From NCBI RefSeq assembly GCF_905171765.1, contig NC_053393.1, forward strand, positions 185,189,921 through 185,253,920: a DNA stretch of 64,000 nt, written 5' to 3'. Shown here piece after piece: positions 54,340 through 64,000 of this stretch. Numbering within the stretch: the first letter of the stretch is position 1; the number at the start of each line of letters is the position of its first letter. A program made the translations under genes and the position numbers. The DNA comes from Bufo bufo. Lineage: Eukaryota; Chordata; Amphibia; Anura; Bufonidae. The notes under the pieces are model-generated. The model had not been told where the DNA came from and ran no database searches. It was given only the letters and a program-made list of their open reading frames with translations.

Positions 54340-56155
54340 CGCAGATGTGTACCCTGGTGATAAATGACTGCTCCGTCAGGGCTCCGGTAGTCTGGTCACC
54401 TTAGTGCATGCCAGCTTCGTGGCTGGTAATTATGTGCCGGACAAAAGAGTAAGTGTGCTGTGCATCCATGGGGATGCAAAATCATACCCGGTGGCTTGCG
54501 TTAAGCTGGAGACTCCGGCTGGGACTGTATCCTATGAAGTCGGGGTCATAAAAAGACTTATGCATGATATGATATTGGGCCGGGACTTCCCCTTGTTTTG
54601 GAAGTTGTGGGAGAAGAGAAACATTCCTGCAGAATCTGTGCCGTCTCCTTTAAATAATCATTGCTATGAGGGGCCTATTGAATCCAATGGTTTAAAGGAA
54701 AAGACCATTGAAAACAATGGTGCTGTTAAGGTGCAAAATGAAGATGTCATGGTAACTGAAATGTCTGATGAATATGCGGGGTTATGTGACGTACCTGATA
54801 ATGACAATTTTCCATTGCAGGTGTTAGCTGGTGAAGATGAAGCTGGGGAAAATGTGTTAGACTTAGGGGTGTCTCGGGGTAACTTTGGTACAGAGCAGTT
54901 GAGAGACCCCACTCTCATGAGTGCTCACGAAAATGTTACTGTGATAGATGGTGTACCACAGGTACCAGAAGCTGACCAAAAATTTCCGCATTTTGCCATG
55001 AATGGAAACCTGCTGCATCGAGTTAATAAATTCAACAATGAAATTGTGGAGCAGCTTCTGGTGCCAAAACCCTATAGACGTATGGTACTAGATCTTGCAC
55101 ATAACCACGTACTTGGGGGTCATTTGGGTGTTAGCAAAACACAGGAGAGGGTATTACAAAGATTTTTCTGGCCTGGAATATACGAGGAAGTGGAAATATA
55201 CTGCGAGTCCTGCCCAACCTGCCAGATAAGTGCCCCGACCTCACATTTCCGGAGTCCCTTGGTGCCTCTTCCCATCATTGAGGTACCTTTTGAAAGAATT
55301 GCTATGGACTTGGTGGGTCCCATTGTTAAGTCAGCTAGGGGGCACCAGTATATCTTGGTTGTGTTGGACTATGCCACACGATACCCAGAAGCGGTACCCT
55401 TGCGAAACATGGTGTCCAAAAATATTGCCCGGGAATTATTTTTCATGTTCTCCCGCACGGGGATCCCTAAAGAAATTCTCACGGACCAGGGTACCCCCTT
55501 TATGTCGAAGGTCATGAAAGAGTTGTGCAAGTTATTCAAAATCACCCAGATACGTACCTCGGTGTACCACCCACAGACAGATGGGTTGGTCGAGAGGTTT
55601 AACAAGACGCTGAACCAGATGTTATAAAAAGTTGTAGAAAAGGATGGTCGGGACTGGGACTGCCTCCTGCCATACCTTATGTTCTCTGTTAGGGAGGTGC
55701 CTCAGGCTTCTACAGGGTTCTCACCATTTGAGTTGCTATATGGCCGTCACCCGAGGGGTTTACTCGATGTAGCTAAAGAAGCCTGGGAGGCTGAGGCTAC
55801 TCCCTATAAGAGCGTCATTGAACATGTGGCTGACATGCAAGACAGGATAGCGACAGTAATGCCCATTGTTAAAGAACATTTGCAAAGAGCCCAGGAGGCT
55901 CAAAGCAAAATTTATAACAGGTCTGCCAAGGTAAGAGACTTTAATCCCAGGGACAGGGTCCTGATTCTAGTTCCCACTGTAGAAAGTAAGTTTCTGGCAA
56001 AGTGGCAGGGTCCCTACGAGGTTGTGGAAAAAGTGGGCGAGGTGAACTATAAGGTGCACCAACCAGGAAGGAGAAAACCCTACCAGATTTACCACATAAA
56101 TCTGATTAAGCCATGGAAAGCGGGAGTCATTAGTGGCCGCACAGACCATGAGTAA
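54340..56155 (+). pseudogene. Gmr1-like protease and integrase
   Basis: The protease core reads GSGSLVTLVHASF across a frame change, so the catalytic Asp of DSGS is replaced; MILGRDFP ends the domain. Integrase follows in the 54404-55627 frame: zinc site HNHVLGGHLG with CESCPTCQIS, core aspartates in IAMDLVGPI and LTDQGTPF, and E in GLVERFNKTLN. An in-frame TAA (55625-55627) lies just after, then the same frame continues from KVVEKDGRDWD to the GPY motif (WQGPYEVVEKVG) at 56155. Lying upstream of RT, this integrase position defines the Gmr1-type layout. Confidence 0.85.
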
Positions 56156-57600
56156 GGAGGTGTCACCACCAATTCCTCCGGTAAAAATTAGTGAGGCATT
56201 GTCAGTACCCCAGAAACAAGAAGTAAAGGAGTTTCTACAGAAAAATAGAGGAAGGTTTTCTGACCTACCAGGCTGTACCCACCTGATAGAACATTCCGTG
56301 AGAACTGAACCCCACAGTAAGGTGAATCTAAAGCCCTACAGGATACCAGAAGCACGCAGAAAAGCGGTATCCTCTGAGGTCAGGCGCATGCTTGAGTTAG
56401 GGGTCATTGAGGAATCTACCAGTGAGTGGTCAAGCCCTATTGTCTTAATCCCGAAGCCTAATGGGACTTGGAGATTTTGTAATGATTTCCGGAAGCTAAA
56501 TGAGGTATCAAAGTTCGATGCGTACCCCATGCCCAGAGTAGACAAACTAATTGAGAGGCTTGGGAAAGCAAGGTACATCACGACCCTTGACCTTACAAAA
56601 GGGTATTGGCAGATACCATTATCAGATGATGCAAAAGAAAAGACGGCATTCTCCACTCCAGAGGGGCTGTTCCAGTACACAGTGATGCCGTTCGGGTTAC
56701 ATGGAGCCCCAGCTACATTTCAGAGGTTGATGGACCTGATCTTAAAGCCACATCGTGACTATGCTGACGCTTACCTTGATGATGTGGTCATTTTTTCATC
56801 TGATTGGAGAAGTCACCTCTGGAAGGTACAGGCCGTTATAGACTCCATTAGTGATGCTGGCCTAACCATAAACCCTCAGAAGTGTGCAGTGGGTCTAGAG
56901 GAAGCAAAATATCTGGGCTACATTATTGGTAAAGGGCTGGTTAAACCCCAGATTAATAAAGTAGAGGCGATACAAGACTGGCCTAGGCCCTTAACGAAGA
57001 AACAAGTCAGGGCCTTCCTTGGCATGACAGGGTACTACCGCCGATTCATACCGAATTTTGCCTCGATGGCAACACCATTGACTGACTTAACGAAATGCCC
57101 TAAGTCAGTAATGGTGAAGTGGACGCCAGAGGCAGAAAATGCCTTTCAAAGCCTAAAGTCCGCTCTCTGTCAACAGCCGGTGCTCATTTCCCCGGATTTC
57201 AGAAAAGAGTTTCTGGTCCAGACTGATGCATCTGAGACAGGCTTGGGAGCAGTCCTGTCACAAGTGATAAATGGGGAGGAGCACCCAGTGATGTACCTAA
57301 GTAGGAAGTTGACCCCAGCAGAGAACAATTATGCCATAGTGGAATGAGAGTGTCTAGCCATTAAATGGGCTCTGGAGTCACTTAAATATTACCTGCTGGG
57401 TAGGAAATTTCTGTTGGTAACAGATCACGCTCCTTTAACTTGGATGAAACAAAACAGGGAGAAAAACGCAAGAGTGACCAGGTGGTTTCTCTCCCTGCAA
57501 AATTTTAATTTCAAGGTTGAACATAGGCCGGGGAAATTACAGGGGAACGCAGATGCTTTGTCCAGGATACACTGCTTGTTGGCTAAAAATATCCAGACCT
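56133..57600 (+). pseudogene. Gmr1-like reverse transcriptase and RNase H, one stop
   Basis: The frame overlaps the integrase frame by 23 bases and is shifted from it. RT carries LKPYRIPEARR, the DFRKLNEVSKFDAYPMPRVD region, LDLTKGYWQI with the first aspartate, and AYLDDVVIF with the two active-site aspartates. RNase H follows: VQTDASETGLGAVLSQ, then an in-frame TGA (57345-57347) just before the ECLAIKWALESL motif, then VTDHAPLTWM and GNADALSR. All catalytic residues are present; the single TGA is the only break. Confidence 0.85.
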
Positions 57601-57626
57601 CCGGTCTGGAGAAGAGGGGGGGGATA

Positions 57627-59022
57627 TGTGGTAAGGTGAACAGAAAAGTGTATGGTAAAGTCCTGGAAGGGGTGTATATCCTACCAAGCTTCCTCAACTG
57701 AGTGAGGTGAATAAAATCCAGGACAGGTTTTCCCCTAGCCTGAGGGATCCCAGCTGAAGCCAGCTGGGATCATCAAGGGGAAATAAAGCACAGTCCAGGC
57801 TGTCAGTATGGAGAGAGGAATGCCTGGAGAAAGCCTGGGAAGCTGCCCTGCTGGCTAGAGAAGCCGAGTTCTCTGTGTGACCTGTGTTTAATAGGTGAGC
57901 TAGGATCTTCACTGTATTAGCCAGGGCCCAGTCGGGCAGGTGTTTATTTCAAAAAGGTTTGTAATATGGGAAATAGTTTACCCCCTCACAGCCACAGAGA
58001 GGTGCTCTAGTCTAGAATGATTCACCCTTCACGAATGCAAGAAAAATATATAGTACTAGATGACTGGCATACTCAACACATGGGACCATATGGTTTAGTG
58101 CAGATCACAAGGTTTATTGTACTTGTACATAAAAGAGTAAAAGAATAAAAGAGAAATTTATAAACAATTAAATATATACTGTCACTAAGTAACTATTAAA
58201 AAGGTTTCGCACAATATTGTACTAGTAATAGTATGATATCATAAATCATGTATTTTAACACCCTATATCGTACATTGATCCTTATGTTGATCTAATGATT
58301 GCTGCAAGACAAAACGCAATTATTTGCAGATGAATTCCTGTAAAAAGGGAAAATGGAAAAAAGGGAAAAAAAGGAGAAGAAAAGGAAAGTCCTCCTTAAT
58401 CGTGTCCTTAAATGAAGGAAAACAATGCGAAATAATGTCCGCTAGGATAAAGTCAATATTCCAGCTATAGTTGGTTTCAAACGTAATTATTTCTTTCTCA
58501 AGCAAGGTTTACTTGGAAGTTGGCAGTTTGAATATGCCTAGTAATTACTGGATGCCGGCGTCCCGGCTGTTTCACAGTCAGCGTCCCACGTGTGTTCGGA
58601 GGTAAGTTTGTCGATCCGGAAGTGACGTATCGGCACACAGGATTATGTTCGTCGATCTTTGTGGCCTCAGACTTTCGTTATAACGGCCAGTATCTCCGAA
58701 AAGAGAGGATCTTGTGTCGAACTTACAGTGCACTGTTATCTCGCATAGTAGAAAGATTTCTTCTTACATACAGGTCATATTATGATCTCATATTAGATCT
58801 CTCGAAACCAAACGCGTTTCGGGGACGGCTCTCCCCTTCCTCAGGTGTTTATTTCAGTTTGGTTTATGTTTTGTGGTGCTGGACCTTCACCTTACCCAGT
58901 GAATTATAACTGGGGTTGCCTGTATTGCCGGAGTGTGATAAATAAAGCAGCATTTGGACTTTAACCCTGTGGTCTGCAAGAGAATCTGTCTTCGCCGCCC
59001 AGCCTGAGAGCGTAACCCCTTG

Positions 59023-59023
<1 letters not shown>
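57627..59023 (+). repeat. 3' LTR of the forward Gmr1-like element, interrupted
   Basis: It matches the 5' LTR, with an 891-bp insertion (57951-58841) flanked by a 14-bp duplication CAGGTGTTTATTTC and an extra 26-nt hairpin (57746-57771) GATCCCAGCT...AGCTGGGATC. Confidence 0.85.
57951..58841 (-). mobile_element. Penelope-like element 3' fragment inside an LTR
   Basis: Flanked by CAGGTGTTTATTTC at 57937-57950 and 58842-58855, while the other LTR has that sequence once. Near its right edge the reverse strand has CCCCGAAACGCGTTT after CCTGAGGAAGGGGAGAG, the tail-type motif of Penelope-like elements. No RT or GIY-YIG coding sequence is recognisable. The family is inferred from the motif. Confidence 0.55.

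Positions 59024-59058
<35 letters not shown>
59024..59058. repeat. (TA)n microsatellite, right edge of pile-up
   Basis: About 17 TA units following the last LTR. Confidence 0.9.
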
Positions 59059-59061
<3 letters not shown>

Positions 59062-60599
59062 TTATTTGCACAGTTGGGTATAATCATCAACTTTCTTCAA
59101 ATGCAAGATATTTCTTTGAAATAATAATAATAAAAAAAATTCAGGTTAGTAAAATTGGTGCATTGGTGCATACAGAGTGCCATATTTACTATTGCTGTCT
59201 AAATTGAAGGTCTGGAACATACATTTGGTGTAATGGTATACACTTTTGTCAATTATACAAAAACTATTGGTTGGATGTCATGGCAATTTTTGCACAGGTT
59301 GTCACATCTTAAACCATGCCCTCTTGTCAAGCCAGAAAAAACAAGTTAAACTCAGTGGATTACACTTTTAGGCACATTCATTTAATAAAAATAATTATGT
59401 TTGATGCAATATTGCACAATAAAAATGTCATAATTTATACACAATAATAAATGAGGATATTTCATTGTAAACGCAAAAGTTTGATTTGACTAAGCCTGAT
59501 GGGAACGTTAAAAACTCAAAATAAGCAATTTTTTGGGGTGATAAATCTCAAGAAATTTGGGGTGTACAACCCACTCTTATATACACAATATAGGCTTTGA
59601 GAGGGGTTATACTGTCTGGTATGTGAGTTATATATATAACCACACAGTGAAACCTCTGGATCTGGACTAAGTTGTGTGCTCGTAATGTGCTGATGACACA
59701 CGATTGCACCCCCACAGTATTGTTAGCAGTCCAATCACAACACCTTCCCTAAAAGAAATATCTGGTGGCCAGCTTATCCAAGCTATTAGTACACCACCAG
59801 AGTGAGGTCCTAGAAGTAGTGAGCGTGTATGCTACCTTGGACACATCCAGGGCAGTCTCTAACATAAGCTAGCGTGACTGGCATTTGATAGAACCAGCAC
59901 AATCCTTGTCCCTAATCCTAGGAGACGTACAATTGGAATGGCTCAACAGGTTTCTGTGCTGACATATACTTGGCACTTCATCAGGAGCCTAATAAAAGAG
60001 ACACAGGTAATTATAAGTCACACAAAAGTTTGGCTGAAAATTAATAAAACTTTTAAAACTCTAAATTTTATTTAACTGTACAGTACTTTTTGTCAGAAAC
60101 ATCACAAATTGTGTCACAAAATGATGCTGTGTGAATGCTGGCGATATCCCTATTTTACACTATTTCTTTGACCCCAATTCTGATTACTGGATTGAGAACC
60201 TGTGCACTCTGTAGCAAAGAACATTGGTTCAACTTACATCTACTATGTTGGTTTTGGTCACATCTGCTACTGTAGGGCAAACAAATTACATTTTTTATTT
60301 TTTTTTAATAAAAAAATGATAGCGTGTTATATGCCTAAAATGTAGGTTCAGTGAATGGGGATCTAAATGAATGGCTTAAGTCTTGATGTAGGGCATATGG
60401 GTTTGGGTTTTAAGATCACTGGGATGACTTTTTGTCAAGGATGCTTTTCACCTGAATGGAAATTACAAAGCAGAAATTCGGGATGGGGACATGGAGCCCA
60501 AGATAATATATCAGTCTGATAAAAGTGGTGTTGAGGGTGGGGACTATAACTATGATTATGTGTTGGAAAGGACCTGGGGGCTGGATCAGGGTGCTGAGA
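59059..60599. other. no gene recognised
   Basis: AT-rich DNA without a supported ORF, RNA gene or recognisable element end. Confidence 0.5.
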
Positions 60600-61800
60600 A
60601 GGAGGAGGTAACATCAGTGGAGTAGGGTGGTGGGAGCGGCAGCAATAAAGAGCAGAGGCAACATATGGCTAGAACCTCCCAAAAACTGCCAGGGTCATAA
60701 TATTGTATTTTGGTCGGCTCCAGAACTGGTAATGCTTATACTGTGGGTACAGGCTCAAAATGAGCCAGACATAAACCAAGCTTGGGTTCCACTAGATCTG
60801 TGTGAGTATCGCCCATCTGGCAGCATTGCTTTGTGCATGTTAAGCAGGATTAAAATAAGTTGTGCGATTTCAAACACAAATATAGGCACCATGGCTCTAT
60901 TGTAGCACTTGCAGCGACATCCCCCGATCCAGTGGGAAAATAAAAGTGGCACAACAAGATTGTCCTCCTTATACTGGTCTCCTTTGCAGCAGCCAGGCCA
61001 CATCCACATGCAATACAGTGTCCTTGCCTTCATCAATTAATTATTCTTCCTCTCAGACTCCTCCTCCTCTTCCTATTTTGCTCCATAGTCAACCATCAAT
61101 AACGGAAAGTGTGGCCAGGAAACAACTGTACACACCCATAAATTGCTGGTGCGTAAGCTTAACTCCCACTAGATCAAGTTGCTGGCAGTACAGTACCTGC
61201 CGTATTACTTAGCAAATTCAGCTACCTCTAGGGAGCAGATGGCATGCATGCAGCCTTGATGAAAGACACCTAGCCACCATTATTTCTACAAAAATCCATC
61301 CCTGCCTTGTACTGTTACATGGTGGATAATGTGGGCTGCTCCTTGCCATTCTTGTTCTGTGGCAAGGCATGTGCCACTGTGGACACCTGGAGTAGCTATT
61401 ACAGGCAGGGACAGTACATGTCTTTAAAGGCCCACTGGATCAATGTTTTTCAAAGCGAAGCAGCAAGAAGTCCAGATCCAGTTGACACCTCAGTGTTTGT
61501 GTCGGTCTGTTTACCACATCAGGTGCTTATCAGCTCCACATCCTCTGACATGGACATCTTCCGGTCCCCAACAGCAGCAGGGCAGAATGTAGCTCCCACT
61601 CCCTCCCTCATATTATTACATATTATATGTGTAAAGTGATGCGTTACTATGCTGTCTTAGAGCTGACCGGCCTGGGCTAACTAGTGGGCGTGACATGGAC
61701 AGGCCGGCAGGCCTGTCTCATTTACAATTATCTACACCTGTTTTAGGCATATAAAACGGTCTAAATGTAAGATAGTTAGGAACATAGAAGGCCGTATATG

Positions 61801-61825
61801 GGTAGTAGTAGTAGTAGTAGTATTA
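61801..61825. repeat. (GTA)n microsatellite
   Basis: Seven or so GTA units within the decayed hAT copy. Confidence 0.85.
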
Positions 61826-61883
61826 ATAGTGGTATGATAGTGGTAGTGGTGGCAGATGCTTTTTTATGGTGGTAGCAGTAGGG

Positions 61884-62041
61884 CATGGGTAGGCAACCAC
61901 CGACACTCCAGGTGTTGCGAAACTACAACTCCCAGCATGCACACTTGCTCTACGCTTCTCATAACTCCCATAGAAATAAATGGAGCATGCTGTGAATTGT
62001 AGCTTCAGAACAGCTGGAGTACTGAATGTTGCTGACCCCTG
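61884..62041. mobile_element. hAT-type MITE with perfect 8-bp duplication
   Basis: CAGTAGGG occurs directly outside both ends (61876-61883 and 62042-62049), the 8-bp duplication typical of hAT. Ends are CATGGGTAGGCAAC and, in reverse, CAGGGGTCAGCAAC. The inside has the common CTACAACTCCCAGCATGC motif. No coding capacity. Confidence 0.8.
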
Positions 62042-62229
62042 CAGTAGGGGATTAACAGTGAGGAGCAGCAGCAGCAGACATTTGAAACATGTTGGCAGAA
62101 ATGCAGCAGCATGGTCAGCAAGTCGTAGCAGTGGCATGATGGCAGTGGTGGCATGATGAAGGTGGCAGTAGCAGCCATACAGAACGAGATGGTTGGAAAG
62201 TGGCATAAATGGCCTGATGCAGGCCACAG

Positions 62230-63230
62230 CAGCAGTCATACAGAACTTGATGGTAGGCAGACAGACCGCAATAGTGGCAAAATTGGGTTCAATCAGGCAG
62301 GGTGTATTAATTGGAATCAGCCGGAGGAGTGTAAAAATGTTGGTATTGATGCAGTAATCACTTAAAGGTGAAACTCGAAAAATTTGAATATCGTGCAGAA
62401 GTCCATTTATTTAAGTGATGCAAATTAAAAAGAATTGCATTAATGCAGCTTAAAATTAGAATTTTGTGAAAAGGTTGAATATTCTAGGCTCAAAGTGTCA
62501 CATTCTATTCAGCTAATTAATCCATACCCCCTGAGCAAAGGGTACCTCAAAATTGAGACTTTGGGGATTAATAAACTGTAAGCCATAATCATCCAAATTA
62601 TAACAAATAAAGGCTTGAAATATCTCGCTTTGCATGTAATGAGTCTATCTCATGTATTATTTTCACCTTTTAAGTTGCATTACTGAAATAAATGAACTTT
62701 GCGCGATATTCAAATTTTTCGAGTTTTACCTGTATATGTGCAGCTTAATGAAATTGAACCCCCCCAAAAAAATTACATTGCAACTGTGTGGAAACTGAAT
62801 AAACGGAAATGGATGATTTGAGGCTTGATGCTCAATTTCTTGTTAATACACATAGTCAGATTGTTGCTACACCTTGAATATTGATGAACACAGACAACAA
62901 CAGTGGCAAGATGGGGCAATGTCAGCAAAGCAAGGTCTATTCATCAAAATCAGCCGCAAGAGTGTGAAAATGATGATATGGATGCAATAATCACATATAT
63001 ATGCAGCTTAATTTAACTGAAACCCCCCAAAAAAATATTTTTTATAGCAACCATGTGGAAACTGAATAAACAGAAAGGAATCATTGAAGCTTGCTGCTCA
63101 ATTTCTCCTTAATATACACAGGTAGATTACCGCTTCACATTGGGTATTTAATTGATGCAGACAGACAGCAAAAGTGGCAATATAGAGCACTGCCAGCAAG
63201 GTGAGGTCTATTCATCAGAATCGATTGGGT
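62230..63230 (+). repeat. three ~250-bp repeats in hAT 3' region
   Basis: Copies near 62230-62364/62733-62770, 62740-62990 and 62998-63230 share GTGGAAACTGAATAAAC, CAATTTCT and GCAGCTTAAT-type blocks ending in ATGCA(A/G)TAATCAC. The first is interrupted by the Tc1 MITE at 62365. Confidence 0.6.
62365..62732. mobile_element. Tc1-derived MITE (TA target)
   Basis: Ends AAGGTGAAACTCGAAAAATT and, in reverse, CAGGTAAAACTCGAAAAATT extend as inverted repeats for roughly 100 bp (through TTCATTTATTTCAGTAATGC). TA flanks both ends. It has no ORF. The sequence is a common vertebrate Tc1-type MITE. Confidence 0.8.
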
Positions 63231-63303
63231 TCCAAACCAAACATTTTTTTAAATTTGGCGATCCTCAAAGAAACCGAATCTCAAAAGGTTCACTCATCTC
63301 TAA

Positions 63304-64000
63304 TATGGAGACCACATGAAGAGGCCTTCACAAGGGAATATCACACCAATCCTACCTTTGGTGTGATGTGTCATAATGTACTGTAGCCAGGCCCCTTAGT
63401 CTTAAATCTAGGTACACTAACTGTCAGCGTTACATTCATTTGGATGGTTGGTATTTGGTATGGCTTGTGGCGAAAATAACCTCGCCACTGGGTTTTGGAG
63501 GGGCCTGTTTGCCAGCCTCTTGCCTCAGGATTATGGCCCATACTAACTTTAAAGGAGAAGACAGACCGGCCGCACAGCTTAAATCTGTGGAACTGTTTTG
63601 GGCAGGAAAGCCATGCTTGCGGTCGGCCAAATGTGACTTCCATGGAATTCGGGAACCCCTGCTCGGATCTGGGTGATTTTTGGATATGTTGTTCACCCAG
63701 ATCAGAGCTATCCATGGATTTATACATTATGGGGATATGTGGGGTTTTGAAGTGTGACAGAACCATCTGTCTTTGGAATTTGATTTGTATGTTATGTGAG
63801 GGTACCAAGATAGCTAATAATATGCACTCAGACTTGAGCTATCTGAGGATATATTAAATGTTTGTGTTTACTGTAAGGGTTGTGACATTGTATGTTTAAA
63901 TGGTGATTTCTGTCCTGTTGTCCCCACATGTGTATTGGCGAGTTCCCTTTGTCCTGAGAGATGATTGAATTACTCCTCGGGTTTCTCCAGGGCAGAGCGG
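63304..64000. other. no gene recognised
   Basis: ORFs on both strands in 63371-63857 overlap one another and show no domain. The composition (GGCCGCACAGCTTAAATCTG) could be part of another repeat extending beyond the window, but no LTR or other end is seen. Confidence 0.4.

Larger units (their letters stand above)
52641..59023 (+). mobile_element. Gmr1-like Ty3/gypsy element, forward strand
   Basis: LTRs lie at 52641-53112 and 57627-59023, the latter holding an 891-bp Penelope insertion. Both begin TGTGGTAAGGTGAACAG. Between them come gag, protease, integrase, reverse transcriptase and RNase H, in that order. AGAAGAGGGGGGGGA at 57611-57624 is the polypurine tract, and ATTGGTGTCGGATGCGG after the 5' LTR the primer-binding region. 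The element lies in a TA run. Integrase before RT is the arrangement of the Gmr1 group, otherwise known for Ty1/copia. Confidence 0.85.
60600..63303 (+). pseudogene. decayed hAT element (copy C)
   Basis: Near 61379-61450 the forward frame reads DTWSSYYRQGQYMSLKAHW, matching the catalytic region TDTWTSKHGQGRYISLTAHW of copy B. At about 60775-60805, NQAWVPLDL resembles the hATC end (NQAWIPQDL), so pieces may be out of order or from two copies. The right end at 63270-63303 reads, in reverse, TAGAGATGAGTGAACC, an hAT terminus. No frame is intact. Confidence 0.5.

Noticed and set aside
63371..63857. Overlapping ORFs on both strands as a new gene
   Set aside because: Four mutually overlapping frames without a domain; most likely part of an unidentified repeat running off the window.

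Overview
The window looks like a gene-poor stretch of an amphibian (frog) genome, made almost entirely of nested transposable elements. This is inferred from the mix of families, not from a host gene: hAT elements ending in TAGAG(T/A)TGAGCGAA-like termini, TTAA-flanked palindromic repeats, CR1-type LINEs, Penelope-like elements, several vertebrate Tc1/mariner families, and Ty3/gypsy elements of two lineages. No host exon, tRNA, rRNA or CRISPR array could be supported. Long ORFs outside the elements are short and unconvincing.

Layout. 1-17 kb: AT-rich DNA with MITEs (2618-3085, 3417-3795, 5178-5475, 11552-11731, 15784-15953), a 4.03-kb TTAA-flanked composite element (6703-10733) lying inside the reading frame of a dead Tc1 transposase, a minisatellite (12540-13300) and a broken CR1/L2 LINE (13735-15420) carrying its own MITE. 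17-31 kb: decayed hAT DNA, a Penelope-like element with a GIY-YIG domain, and a nearly complete hAT element (transposase 24298-27705, one in-frame stop) whose 5' leader holds a complete Tc1/mariner DD37E element (21733-23295). A reverse-strand CR1 LINE (29165-31262) and a possible solo LTR follow.

33-59 kb: a remarkable pile-up. Between 33107 and 59058 four separate elements, each bounded by runs of TA, lie end to end as if all had entered one (TA)n tract: an internally deleted Tc1 element (33150-34088), a DD41D mariner-type element (34097-35697), a reverse-strand Ty3/gypsy element with integrase before reverse transcriptase (35713-52612), and a forward element of the same type (52641-59023). 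The reverse element is itself split by about 11 kb containing a truncated Tc1 element, Penelope fragments, a 59-bp satellite and, inside that satellite, an apparently intact and very young chromovirus-type Ty3/gypsy element (39937-45348, one 1443-codon gag-pol ORF, LTRs differing at two sites, 5-bp target duplication GTCAG).

59-64 kb: unassigned AT-rich DNA, then a third, badly decayed hAT copy (60600-63303) with a Tc1 MITE and an hAT MITE inside it. Functionally the window holds one plausible autonomous retrotransposon (the chromovirus), two near-intact DNA transposons each stopped by one visible lesion (hAT 24298, DD37E 21733), and many dead or non-autonomous relatives.
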